From positions 5,206,840 to 5,270,839 of the forward strand of contig OZ026844.1 of assembly GCA_964023205.1 (NCBI GenBank): DNA of 64,000 nt, written 5' to 3'. The position numbers were made by a program, and so were the translations under genes. The notes beneath the pieces were generated by a model. The model was not told the DNA's origin, made no database searches, and saw only the letters and a list, made by a program, of their open reading frames with translations. The DNA is from Lutraria lutraria (lineage: Eukaryota; Mollusca; Bivalvia; Venerida; Mactridae). Below are positions 1 through 20,200 of the stretch, piece by piece. The stretch's first letter is position 1. Each line of letters begins with the position of its first letter.

Positions 1-844
1 AATGACAACATTCCACAATTTATCTATAGAAACTAGCTGAGACATTTCTACATGCTGCGAGGGTTCTCCTACTATAAGTCAAAGTTTGAAGGTTAAATAT
101 GACCCTTGGTGATTATAATTCGAAGGATCAGCAAAATTTCTTACTATTGTAATAGCAAAATAGACCCACTGGTACAAATTCTCAAGACTCAGAGGCTATA
201 TCGGTATTTCACTATTTCAAGAGTCAAAATACCATTTTAAGGGTCAAATGAAAGCCCTGTTTCTACATATAACAATTTAACTTGTATCCACATTTATTGA
301 ATATATGAACAGAAAAACAATTCTACCTCAACAAAAACAAAACCAATAAATACAAACAGGAGCATGAAGAAAAATGGAAAGAATTTCATAACGAGAACAA
401 TAGGGTACAGTAACATCTGTATTCAACATAACAAATACAATGTAACAGTAAAACATGACATAAAAACATAAAACTTTGAAATTCTCTTGTCAAACAGCCA
501 CAAAGTAACCCAACATACTTGCTTAACACAGTTTCCCAATCTTTGTGTATGCATAATTTTGATCCTTTTAAACCTGTAAAACTATCAATAGTTCCTTACA
601 GTGAAATGAAGACTACTATACCATTCAACTCTAAAACACATCAACACAAGCCTTAAAGATCTGGCCTATATTAAACAACTAAAAGCAAGGACACTCTTGC
701 CAAGCATAAAACATTCCTTTCAGATTTTAATGATAATGAAGATGACATGAAATGTATACGATGTTAGTCAAAGTCATGTTTCAAGAAAATGTAAACTGAT
801 GTCAGATCAAGTTACTTTATTCATTTTTGGAAACTGAGGGATAG

Positions 845-1015
845 TTCAGCTTTCTATAGCTGTCACTTCCTCGATGCACATGAATTTTGATGCTATCCAA
901 AATACCTTCTTTTTCCTCCATGCAATTGTTAAACTAGCTCTGGTTTCATGTTGTAGTGCAAGTCAGTAATTTCAGTTTTCATGAGTACTTTAAGCACTTT
1001 GATTCAAATAAATAA
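845..1015. repeat. Family H repeat copy 1
   Basis: About 170 bp with TGTCACTTCCTCGATGCACA and CATGAGTACTTTAAGCACTT; also at 2340-2590, 43690-43870 and 63035-63215. Confidence 0.65.
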
Positions 1016-2339
1016 TGTTCATATATTATATAATATATCAATAATAGTACTTTTAATACATGAAATGTTTTTGCCAGTATAAATAAAGGCATTTCGATCA
1101 TGGGGGAGATAAAGCTTAATCGTAATTATATTGATTAGCTAACATCATTCATCTTCTTGAAACATGACTATATTGGTATTAAAATTGTATTGGTATTAGA
1201 TACTATTAATATCATTTTCACATGGACATATTAATAAGCTAAAACAAACACACTTTATTAATCACAGAAGTGAACAGAATTTATGGAACACCAGAAAATG
1301 ACAAAACTAGTTTTATAATATTCATTTTGATCATATTAAATATAACATACTAGCATTAGATTTTACCATTTGATTACATTAATAAAACGATGGTGTATGT
1401 CAATCAATTGGTGTACCATGGTTAATTGAACAGTACAAATGGTAATTGCACATTGGTTTTTAAAAGTGACTTATAGTTATACAAAATGTTGATTGCATGC
1501 AGTTGAATCAGTCAAGGAAATATTATGATAACAGGTAGTCACATGAGTATAATAAGACCATGTGCTGATACCATGGTACTGATATTCTGTTCATTCCAAG
1601 CTATATTATATCAAATCTACACAATGAATAAATTAGCATTTCATACAAATTTTAGTACAAGACAAGCAATTAATATTAATTAATACAGACAAACCACACT
1701 ATACTAGCTACAATTTGATGACAAACAGATGCATATTTCTACAGAACATTAAACAAAAGTCTAGTATTAATTAACTCCTTTAGAGCTGATGCTGTTACTA
1801 CAATTCAGTGAAATATGTTAATAAAAATTTAATGCTTTCAGAAGAAGACCAAAAAATTATTTTTATTTCATATTCTATTGAAATATGCATTTACAACTAG
1901 AGGACTGTACAGTATATTGTAAGCTAAACACTATGTTAGTCATTTGAAGCTTGTGTACAGTTAAATTCTCTAAAACAAAGCAGCAGTTATTGAAAATATT
2001 GCCTTGTATCTTTTTTCTGACAATTTAGAAATATGAAAGTTTACAGTCAAGAATTTCATGAAATGTTTGAAGATCTAAGATAAAAGACAAATTTTCCATA
2101 AAAATAAAAATTTCAATTGACATTATCCTGGAACCACAGCCTAGTCGAGACATTGAGCCTGCTGTAAACATATATATAAGTCTGCAACACTTTGTTTTAT
2201 CATAAAGATACATCAATGTGCTTTAATAGTTTATATGTTAACTTTAACTGCTTGTTATATTCTTACAAATAATGATATCCATCAATAACAGTGTTATGGT
2301 AGGATATTTCACTCGATCCTTAATAAATATTTTTCAAAT

Positions 2340-2590
2340 GAGAACAATTTTCTGTGAGCCTGTCGTGGAGTCTACATGAATACAACTGTTTAAGTGTCAC
2401 AGGCGTCAGTCACTCAGACAGTGCACAAGATTTTTTATGCCAAACAAATTAAGTACTATGATTTTCTTCATCCACCATGCAACTGTTAAACTAGTTTCTG
2501 TTCCAAGTTGCAGTGCTAGTTGATAGATCTATGTAAATTCAGTTTCCATGAGTACTTTCAGTACTTTGATTCTATTTGTAATATTCACAT
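2340..2590. repeat. Family H repeat copy 2
   Basis: Shares CCACCATGCAACTGTTAAAC and TTTCCATGAGTACTTTCAGT with copies 1 and 4. Confidence 0.6.
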
Positions 2591-2747
2591 ATAATTATAA
2601 GCACATTTTTACAAAGCATCACAAACTCATATATATGTAAGTCTCATGCAACATGTATAATACATGTATATAATCTTGATAAGGTTGTAATCTACTTCAA
2701 TACCATAAAACTAAACCTCCACTGTTTTTGTCGCATGATTTTATAAC

Positions 2748-2934
2748 TACAGTCAGTCAGACCTGTGAACAAAGGCCACCCATAGGAAAGACATAATATG
2801 ACCTTTATTGACATGTGTCCTTTATTCGGAGGTCATTTTGTTCTAAATAGTCAATGAAGTTTTTAGCAAGGCTGGCCTTTATTCACAAGGTGGCCTTTAT
2901 TCGGAGATGGCTACCAAACACAGGTAGGACTGTA
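2748..2934. mobile_element. MITE-A copy 1 (TIR TACAGTCAAACCTGTG)
   Basis: This is the first of about 17 copies of a palindromic element of about 185 bp. Its consensus ends are TACAGTCAAACCTGTG and the reverse complement, with an interior of repeated GGCCTTTATTCGGAGG-like blocks that also pair across the centre. The interior of this copy is well kept. Confidence 0.8.
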
Positions 2935-3038
2935 TAAAAGTTTGCAAACAGAGAAAACTCGTAACCATGACAACAAAAAACAGATGAATGTTTATTTTAT
3001 GGTTAATGATGTAAATAAATATAGATTTGCCCACTAAC

Positions 3039-10291
<7,253 letters not shown>

Positions 10292-11439
10292 TATGAAATG
10301 CTAATCTTCTTTATTTTGACTTTGATATGATGTAAAATCTACAAAAAATACTACATTTTATAACAAAAATAAAAGTACTGGAATATATTCAGTAAAGGTA
10401 AGGTAGTCAGTATTCTGTAGATCCAATAAGTGACAGTTGTAAGACATATTCTAACCAACGCATAAAAATTGCTTCCACAAGACATTTCTTGAGCTGTAAC
10501 AACATGTAAGTGCATTTGTATTCCTGGCTGAATATATTAATTAATATTTGGTAACAGCAAAGTAAATATGCATTGCAGTTTCATCACAATTTAATTGAAA
10601 ACATACAGTAATGAATAAGAAATACATGTACTGTGTCATAAATTATCAAGTAAGTTAATTCTTATAGTCACAAAGGCAGTCACAAGAGCGATCAGGTAAT
10701 CATATTATACATTATCTAACCAAATAAATGTTGGTTTTTGCTTTGGTTATACGGTTATCTAACTAGATAATAGATTACTAACTAGATTATTTAAAAACAA
10801 CAAGAAATATTTCATAACAAACCAAATTATCTGAAGATCTCGAGGAATTAAAAACAACTATTATCTGGTTAAACTTAGTGATATGAATAATTAAACACGC
10901 CTTTTGAATCTCTCAATGACAGACACACAATTTTCATCTTATCTACCTTCACATCTTTGGATAAATTAAAGGCATATTACAAAATGGGGATAGGAAACTC
11001 ATGATGAAGCAAATAAACAACATTCAATAATATTAAAAACAATGTCAATTTTCAATATAAATGATCATGATTATACCCAGTCTTTAAGATTGATAGTTTT
11101 GTCTTTTTTCAGAGAACAAAGATGTGGAGCTTTATTCAATGACCCATATTAAATACTACTGAATACATTATGAATAAAGAGCAGCATCAAATAATGAAAT
11201 ATCCATCATCCATTGACCATGGCAAACGTGCATGTTTTCAATTATTACTGTCAAACCTTAGAATAATTCATCCCATATTGACGCGATTTAATCACAAAAA
11301 TAAGATCCAAAGCCATTATTTTATCGTCATACACAAATAAAAAATAAACATACATTTGATTAAAGATGCAGCATTCTGCACAAAAAAAGCTGGAAAACGT
11401 CTGACTGTTGCTAAGGACAATAATGACTTGTTCACAAAT

Positions 11440-11662
11440 TCAGGTAGATTAATGACTGAACCGATCAGAAAATATGAGAACCAGTCTATTTCACGGGGAG
11501 TAACTCTGTCTTCGTTGTAAATTACACGATTTGTAAATCTAATACACCGCCGGTACATGTGGATGATGCAAATTTCTGTCAGTTTAGACAATTTTTGTCG
11601 ATTATAAAGTATTTAAACTTGTTCTCCGTGTGCATACGCATCCTAGCTGTTTGCTTGAAAAC
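11440..11662. promoter_or_regulatory. Possible promoter and noncoding exon between CFAP100-like and IARS1
   Basis: This stretch in the divergent intergenic region ends in a good plus-strand donor (GTAAGT at 11663-11668) and is somewhat richer in CG dinucleotides than its surroundings. IARS1 needs a noncoding first exon upstream of 14263, and this is one candidate location. No TATA box or other core motif was identified. Confidence 0.22.
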
Positions 11663-11733
11663 GTAAGTTTCTAGTTTTATTCTTCTTTATTTATTTTTAT
11701 TTACCATTATAGCTTATCAAAATGAAGAATGTC

Positions 11734-13149
11734 AGACTTTTCGACCCCAAGAATGTTCGACCCCAGTTTTAGCTAGAATTTTCGACCCCAAGAATTTTCG
11801 ACCCCATATAGTAATTGTTAGATGTCAGAGTATGGAAATTAAAGATAGTAGTGTTATCTGTGTATTTTTGTAGTACATGCATAGTATTCGTTGGGTTAAA
11901 TGTGTGACACAGCGTGTATTCAATATATAGGCCCTTGGTTAAGACAACAAGACAAGTGTAGACAGACCGGAACAGTACGCGGACACTTTTCCTCATATGT
12001 AACTATTTCGTGTAATTGAGGCCGTGTTTCAAATCATCCAGTCTATGTAGTTTTGAAGATGAATCCTTGCTTAGAAATTTACAGGAACTTAAGATTGTAA
12101 ACAATGCACTACGCATGCGCAGTCAGGCATCGCAGCAGGTACAGCCACGGCTCAAAATTATTGTACAATTTAACCAGTACGCGGACACCCGTTTATATAG
12201 ACGTAAAATGGTCAAATAAAGTAAAATCACATGAAAATGTTTTTTGTGTGTAATTATTTCATTTACACGTGAAAATTGAAAGAAAATATTTTTTCTATGA
12301 TGAAATATTAACATGTTTAAAGCATTGAGTGCAATATGTCAATTCATGTATTCTTCTTAAAAAAAACATGCAGAACAAAGACTCTCCTACAGTTTTAGTT
12401 TGACAATTTTAAAAGTCCCGTCCATATACCAGCGTCTGGCTTGTTGTAAATGGGTCAACTGATTATTTGTCGCGAATAATAAATGGCTTTCGGCGCCAAC
12501 TCTCACGTCCCCAATCAAGAAATCTTCTTGCAAGAATTTTTGCTGAAAGTTTAATTTAGCATTTCAACAATGACTGCTGAGTTTTTCAAATATCAGTATT
12601 TCATCAGGGTTTTTGTAACTATTACATTATTAACCCAATGTGGGATTCAACTATTACTTATAGAAATTGCTTCATCATTTTGCAAATAAATATTGTCAAT
12701 TTCAAGTTTCAGTTTATATCGTCATATATAGTTAATGGATTTATACAAGCTCAATTACAAATGACAAACTTACCCGAATTACATGTCCTGTGTTGCCACC
12801 GTACCATTAATTCGTGTTTGGCAAACTTAGTTTTCAAATTAATACAATTAATATCAATTAACATTTCTGTCGGCGCTTTATATACGCTAATCTCTATCGT
12901 TATATTCGTGACTTTAAAATGGGAAAGAATTACATGTTTTTTCTGAAAAAGTGACTTTATTTTGGGAAAGAATTACATGTTTCTTCTTAAAATACATATT
13001 TTTAATAAATACATTTCACTCTTAGTTTTCACATAAACATATTCAATACTTTGGGGTCGAATAGTCCCGAGATTGGGGTCGAAAATTCTTGGGGTCGAAA
13101 ATTCTTAATATTTGGCCTGGGGTCGAACATTCTTGGGGTCGAAAAGTCT
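11734..13149. mobile_element. 1.4-kb non-autonomous element with long iterated terminal inverted repeats
   Basis: The left end reads AGACTTTTCGACCCCAAGAA and the right end is its reverse complement. The match continues over about 32 bases, to GTTCGACCCCAG. Each end is built from repeated TCGACCCC boxes with AAGAAT spacers: four boxes on the left (11740-11803) and five on the right (13052-13147). No transposase was recognised inside; the largest internal ORF (12638-12946) resembles no family known to me. Confidence 0.75.
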
Positions 13150-13500
13150 CGCTTCCAAAATGAATGCAATACTGTACTGTCACTTTTAGAATTAGAGCAA
13201 AAAATACTGTTTCTTCCTTGATCATCTGTATTCTGAATTGTGAGCCAACTGCAAAAGACGTTTACTTGCCAAACTTCATATTAGAGAGATCATATAGTTT
13301 TAATGCCCTGGTACATATTAAAGTTAATAATTGATATAAATGAATAATTTTCATAAATGATGTAGATCTAAATGTTAAATTATAATTTGTGATCATTTTA
13401 AATTGATAATGTTTGTTACTGTACATGTTGAATATCAGTAATGATATCATGTACAATGTGGCTGCCTGAAGCTATTGTAATAGGAGGAGGAAAATAATGT

Positions 13501-13572
13501 ACCCAATGCATGGCTCGAACCCACGACCTCCTGCTTGCAAGTAAGATGCTCTACCAACTGAGCTAATCAGGC
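13501..13572 (-). tRNA. tRNA-like sequence, anticodon TGC, copy 1 (pseudogene or SINE head)
   Basis: This 72-nt cloverleaf on the minus strand has a perfect D arm (GCTC with GAGC), an acceptor stem paired throughout with wobbles, TTCGAGC as T loop, and a discriminator A. The loop CTTGCAA gives anticodon TGC (Ala). Mismatches in the anticodon stem (30-40 and 31-39) and T stem (52-62) argue against a working tRNA. The body resembles tRNA-Lys more than tRNA-Ala. Confidence 0.5.
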
Positions 13573-13766
13573 TGGTGAATATCCCAGCCAATTTATAAAT
13601 ATAATATACGCACTGCTACATTCCTCCTTCCTTTTTATTCAAAGTAATTAATCGCGACAACCGCAGACTCTTTAAACTAACCCAGCCATATGCTTCATCC
13701 TAGCTCTAGGATTCCAAGGCTAGTCACACACTCACGGCACCAAATGTAATAGGAGGAAAATAATGT

Positions 13767-13838
13767 ACCTGAAGCGGGGCTCAAACCCGCGACCTCCTGC
13801 TTGCAAGTCAGATGCTCTACCAACTGAGCTAATCGGGC
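13767..13838 (-). tRNA. tRNA-like sequence, anticodon TGC, copy 2
   Basis: This 72-nt cloverleaf lies 266 bp from copy 1 within a shared unit (the flanks also match). The T stem is perfect (GCGGG with CCCGC, loop TTTGAGC) and the D arm is perfect. The acceptor has two mismatches (4-69 and 7-66) and the anticodon stem one (31-39). Functional charging is doubtful; a SINE-related or decayed tandem tRNA is the alternative. Confidence 0.5.
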
Positions 13839-14267
13839 TGGTGAATATCCCAGCCAATTTATAAATATAATATACACACTGCTAAACTATTATCCCAGTC
13901 CTATATCAGTCTTCGAATTAGTGGGTTGCCCCCTGTTCGAAAGGATTTTTTCTGTATTTTAAGTCTTTAGTGGGGCAACCTAGTTTTAGAGAGTTTCCTT
14001 CATAAAGTATATAGTTGGACAACCTGTCACAAAAAATTAATTCAAAGACTGCTATATATATTTCAACCTTGCAATACTTAGAAATAGGTAAATGATATAT
14101 TTTCATACATCCCAGTCAATAATTATACTTAGAGGGTCGACGCCAAAAAATAGTGATGGTTGGGCAAACGTAACTACCTATGACCTTTTTAATCTGGCCT
14201 AAAATTTCAGTCAGTATAAATTGTGCATATTCTTACATTTTGTTGCTATCTTATTATTTCAGAAAAT

Positions 14268-17200
14268 ATGGCACAACCAGTGCCTGAGAAAATCTCATTT
14301 CCTGATGAGGAAGAGAAAATTTTGAAATATTGGAATGAGATAGAAGCTTTTAAGACTTCACTGAAACTTTCGAAAGGAAAACCAAGGTATTGTAATAAGT
14401 TACTTATAGATAGCCAAATATACCGTATTACATTATTAGTTTCCTGCTTAAGATAAAACTATACATTTCACCAGGAACCCTAAATTATTATGTACAGTGA
14501 AATCTGTGAACGAAGGCCACTGTTTGGAAAGATGTGGCCTTTATTTGGAAGTCATATTGGTGGTGACCGCTAACACAGGTTTGACTGTATATGAATTTAT
14601 GATTTTCAGTTGAGCCTGAAATAAGTCCAGAAATCTAAGAAGTATTATCTCTCAGTGGGTCTTTTCACAAATGATCTTGTTGTTTTGTCTCAAAAGGCTA
14701 ACATATACACACAACACAAAAGCTATAACGAATGCATGATAATGTATTTTTCAGGTATACTTTCTATGATGGTCCTCCATTTGCCACAGGACTTCCTCAT
14801 TATGGCCATATACTTGCTGGTACAATCAAAGATGTTGTCACAAGATGGGCTCATCAAAGTGGATTTCATGTAGAGAGACGTTTCGGTTGGGATTGCCATG
14901 GTTTACCTGTGGTAAGTGTTCAATTTGCCACAGTTTTACCTGTATACAGCTAACTGATAACACTGACAGATTTCAATTTGCTACATTTTTCAGACATATG
15001 CGCCATCATTTTATTGCTAAGCTTGTTGGAGCGTATTACCATTACCTGGTGTCACTTAATCATTGTGAAAACATTTGATCAGCATCATGATAAATTGTGA
15101 TGTATTTGTGACTTTCATGTTTGATGGTGAATACATGATTTTAGTTTGAAGTTTAGATCATTGCCTTTATGTTTTCAAGCTTGTTCATGCTGTAAAATAA
15201 ACCTTTTGCAGGAGTATGAAATAGATAAAACTTTGGGTATCAAAGGTCCAGATGATGTTGCTAAGATGGGTATTGAGGCTTACAACAAGGAATGTAGAAA
15301 TATTGTTATGAGATATTCGTCTGACTGGGAGGTAATGTACTTCATATGTTGTTTTAATGGTTGAAATACAGTTGAATCTCGTTATGTCAAACTCGCTTAT
15401 ATCAAAATTTCGGTTATGTCAAACTGTTTCTTTGGGTCCCGATTTTTTTGCTCTTTCTCTATATGAAATTAATCCGCTTACCTCCAATTCACTTATCTCC
15501 AAATTTCGTTTATGTCAAACTAAATTTTTGTCCCCCTGACTCTAATTAGCATGTAGTTTGAGCTGTTTATCTCAAAGTTGGAGCTAATCGGCGAACAATG
15601 GACGCTTTCACACCTATCATGACATTTTGCTAATTGAACAATTTAAAGGCTCCAGGAGATTTATAATCGTGTGACAAACAGAAAACACAATTGTAGTGTA
15701 GCATGATAATCATACCTGGTATTTGACTAAATTAAAGTTATGGTAGGTAAGATAAACAAATACGCATCACGTATAACATCGGCTGCAGTGAGTATCCGAA
15801 TACTAGGATACTTGTAGGTTTAACTTGAAAATCGAGTATGATTACTTGCCACCTATGATAGTGCTTGATTCCAATCTTAGTAAAATGATCTTAGCTTGAT
15901 AAAAATAATTATTTCCGAAAGTGTGATCGATGTTGCAAAAAAACGGCCTCATCTTACATTATGTACGGAATGTGGTCACGTCCGAAAATATGTAAAGCTA
16001 GACGATACGTATTTTCGAATTCTTACAACAAATTTCGTTCGAAGTATCTTATGTTAGGACATTAATTGTTGATATCAATTATTATTAATAGATACATAAT
16101 TATTTTGTTTCTTCTCTACGTATACACGTGCTTTATTCAAGCAAAACGTAATCATACATGAATTGTACGTAATATTTATATGAAGGGTATACACACAAAT
16201 ACTTTAAAACTTGTACTGTATGATTATACAATAATTGTTTATCTCAAATTTCGGTTATCTCAAACTAATTTCCACGGTCCCTAGGAATTTGAGATAACGA
16301 GATTCAACTGTAATTCACTTCTCATTGAAAATATGCTTCAGATGTAAAGAAAATTATAATTTTGATTATAAATTACACAACTCACTTGTCCTGACATTTC
16401 TTAATACTGGTTATATCGAGGGCTCAGCGCAACACTGTCGTAACTTGTTCTTAGTTCAATATGAGTTACAACACTGTTGCGCTGAACCCTCGATATAGAT
16501 ACCACTCTGCTTTTATGAAATCATATGAAATATTTATGTGAAGTTGCACTTCAAGTAATTATATTGTTTCAATGTGAAAATCAGATATTATAAGTATCAT
16601 TAAGGACTGATTTACACATGTATGTGTGTACACAAGTCCTTGCTACTGTCAATTTGGCTATTTTTATCCATGTCTTATTTGTAAAATTACTAATTGTGAA
16701 TGTTCCTGGATGTTCTGTCTTTTCGACTGATTTAGACGCGTTTCTTCAGGTTTTAAAAAGTCAATGTAAATTGTACAATGTCACCTTTTTGAATAATGTA
16801 CATCTATATTTGCAGAATATAGTGACACGTTTAGGTAGATGGATTGACTTTGAGAATGATTATAAAACTATGTATCCATCATTTATGGAGTCCATCTGGT
16901 GGGTTTTCAAGGAACTCTTTAATAAAGGACTTGTCTACAAGGGATTTAAGGTAGGTTAAACATTCACTCCTGTGTGTTAAAAAATGTGTCTGTCAAAAAA
17001 ATGTCATTTACCTATAAATTTTAAGTTCAATAGGTCAAACTATCCAGTTGGCCTTTCGGGGGCATCCATGTTTCACAAACACCTCTTGTTATTAATTTAT
17101 TATTCTTTTTTGACAAACTTTGGAATAAATAAAAATACAGGAGACTTGTATGAGTCTATTAAATGTATGCGTTATGTGGTATAATGTGCTTTAATTCTAT

Positions 17201-20200
17201 ATTATATTATAGGTGATGCCTTTCTCCACAGCATGTAACACACCATTGTCCAATTTTGAATCTGGGCAGAATTACAAGGATGTTGTCGATCCAGCAGGTA
17301 GGTGGCATGTTAATCCTAAATCATTCAGCATTGATAGAGATTCTTTTGGTGTATTAAATATTTTTCTGCCCCCTTATCAATGGAATGTGGGCATACTGTT
17401 TTTGGCCTGTTTGTCAAACTTTAACCTTGCCGCTTCCATCTACAATCATCAAATTTCATATGGTGGTTTTCATGACAGCATCTACAGGACCTGTGCATTT
17501 TCAGGTCAGTAGGTGAACGGTCAATGTCACCCTGATAGGGGATTGTGTGTTAAAACACATCTTATTTTTAAAGCTGGACTTTGAAATATTTAGATATTGA
17601 GGATTTTAATTGCAATTTTTTCAAGCATGTCTGTTTTCAAAGAAAAAGTTGCTATTGAGGATCACTTAGGTGTTTGCGACATGCAAAAACTTTAATATTG
17701 CTCATAACTCGGAAACTAAAAGAGGTAGAAACAAGGAACTTCATAGGTGGATAAATCTCCTGTGGCGTTAAACAGACGTGTGTTGGCACCGCTTACTGCT
17801 TTCTTGTTTTGCATCAGGTATTAATAATTTGGCATGGTTGAATATGGCTCTATTCAATGTCTGACTTTTATGGAAGTATTTTTTCTAATCTGATGTTTTG
17901 TGTCTTGAATATTTCAGTGATAATCAGTTTTCCTCTAGAAGAAACTCCAGATGTATCCATGATTGCTTGGACCACCACACCCTGGACATTACCTAGTAAC
18001 TTGTCATTGTGTGTTAACCCTACCATGGATTATGTGAAGGTGAAAGGTCAGTAAATGTTGCTGTTTTCTCAAGCATTGTACATTTGATACAACAGTCATA
18101 TACATTTTCTAGTTTCAGTCTTTCTGCAATTGTTGCTGAAATATAAAATTAGACTTTAATGATCATTAATAATAGAATAAGATCCCATTTTCTGACTTGC
18201 TAAACAGCCAATGGTTATTTCCTGCTAAAAAATAATTGTTTTAGTAAAATCCATTGAATGTATTTCAAAGCATTATCTGAACAAATCTAATATTGACAGT
18301 CTAAGCTGGTAAACTGACCTTTTGGCAAAGATGACATTTCTTTTTAAAACGAAACATTATACTGGGTACAAAACCAAAGGGAATTTCAATTTACAATTTA
18401 TTTTGTTTCAGACAATGCCAATGGGAAAATATACATCATGATGGAAGCAAGACTTGTAGCTTTGTTCAAGAATCCTGAGGAATATACTGTGCTAGAAAAG
18501 TAAGCTTGTGTCTACAGCCCTTTCAGAAACCCACTTCACAACACACTGTCGATTCAAAACTATTATTTAGGATTTATTCATTTCCACTTAATGGAAGAAG
18601 ATGTTTTAAATCATTGCACTGTGGTGTGGAAATCTATACAGTATTTTTTCTTAAAGGGGCATATCCTACAACTGACAAACATTCTGTGAAAGTGTAAAAA
18701 TAGGTTAGATGTATATGTAAAACAATATATAATGGATAAATTGCAAGAAGAACTTGGGTCATAAAATGACTAGTTTAGGTACCAGCCGCAAAAATCATAG
18801 CTATAAATAATAAATCACTTCCACCCAAAAATTGTACAACTAAGTCCAAAGAGTTGCCGATCTTTTATGGAAACTAATATTTTTGGTGATTTTATTATTA
18901 ATTGGATGAATTTTTGGCTGAAACTTTCTTCGTCGGCTTTTTCTTTACAAGCTTCTAATTTATCATCATTTTGCCTTGATTCTAGATGCACCAAGTTGTA
19001 GGGTATGCCCCTTTAACTTAATATCAATTAAGAGTTATGGTTTATTGTTATTGTTTATACTGTATTGTAATTGTCGCAAAGTTTAGCACAATGTTCCTCA
19101 AATCATAAAATGAAAGGCAGTGTTCAAACATGTTTAAAGAACAACCTACAAATCATTTATTATCAACATATTATCTATGTAATTTATAATGGTTTGTGTC
19201 TGTTTCAGATTTAAGGGAAAAGTCCTTGAAAACAAGAGATATGTACCTATCTTTGATTACTTCAAACATGTAAGTACATCCAGCACATGATGTAATATTT
19301 AGTAATAGTATATTTTTCCATAAATGATGCAATTTTCTGTGTGAATGATGTAATGTGTAATTGATGATGCAATTCTTAGTGTTTGTATGGGTTTTAAGTT
19401 ATTATAAGTAAACTTGAAATATTACTTATAGTGTATCATGTGACATATAGTGTATCATGTGACTTGTAGTGTATCATGTGACTTGTAATGTATTATGTAA
19501 CTTGTAGTGTATCATGTGACTTGTAATGTATAATGTAACTTGTATTGTATCATGTGACTTGTAGTGTATCATGTGACATACTGTGTATCATGTGACATGT
19601 AGTATATCATGTGACTTGTTGTATTACAGATGAAGGAGAAGACTGGAGCATTCCGTGTATTATGTGATGGATATGTGACAGCAGAGAGTGGTACTGGTGT
19701 TGTTCACCAGGCTCCTTACTTTGGAGAAGTACGTTTCTTTAGACAAATGAATTTATTTTGTAATCAGCATAAAACAACATGTACATAATGTTATAAAAAC
19801 AAACAATCAACATAAATGAAAGGACACTGAAGTCTTGTTAATGAATGACATGCACATCAATATCAAAGATGACACAAAATGGAACATATCCCTGATTTCC
19901 ATTGTGGTCCAATATCTTCTAGTATTTGTAACTTGAAACAAGCAATTCAGTTGTCAAAGCAGACTCTGTGTTTGAAAAATAATTGTCTGGTCTGATTTGA
20001 ACTTGTAGATAATTTAATCTCTAATATTATGTCAAGTTAGTTGCAAATACTCACTCATCTTGCTGATTTGGATAACAGTTACCAGTAGTAAATTGCTAAA
20101 ACTGGAATAATTACAAACTATATTTCTGTGTATTGAGTGCTAACTTCTTGCTATAGGAACCAAACTCCTTGTTTGAATCATTTGGTTAATTATAATATTT

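Larger units (their letters stand above)
1..3038. other. Gene-poor left edge
   Basis: AT-rich sequence with two Family H repeats and MITE-A copy 1. I see no exon fitting the missing CFAP100 C-terminus, so this is probably part of its intron. Confidence 0.5.
13470..13890 (-). repeat. Tandem duplication carrying the two tRNA-like units
   Basis: Both tRNA-like copies are flanked by the same sequence: GTAATAGGAGG and AATAATGTACC on one side, and GGCTGGTGAATATCCCAGCC followed by an AT-rich tail on the other. The unit is about 265 bp. Confidence 0.7.
10292..14262. other. Intergenic region between divergent CFAP100-like and IARS1
   Basis: Holds the 1.4-kb TIR element, the tRNA-like pair, and diffuse AT-rich sequence. 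An NRF1-like site (ACGCATGCGC near 12111) lies inside the mobile element. No coding region is supported. Confidence 0.6.

Noticed and set aside
11316..11591. 91-residue minus-strand ORF upstream of CFAP100
   Set aside because: No recognisable domain, no good splice context to the CFAP100 start, and not needed for the gene model.
12105..12125. NRF1-like site as IARS1 promoter element
   Set aside because: It lies inside a mobile element about 2.1 kb from the first known IARS1 exon; position gives no support.
12638..12946. 102-residue hydrophobic ORF inside the 1.4-kb TIR element
   Set aside because: No transposase or other family resemblance; its composition is that of AT-rich DNA.
13695..13877. 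60-residue minus-strand ORF reading ARLAQLVEHLTCKQEVAGLS
   Set aside because: This is the well-known spurious translation of a tRNA-like sequence; it coincides with tRNA-like copy 2.
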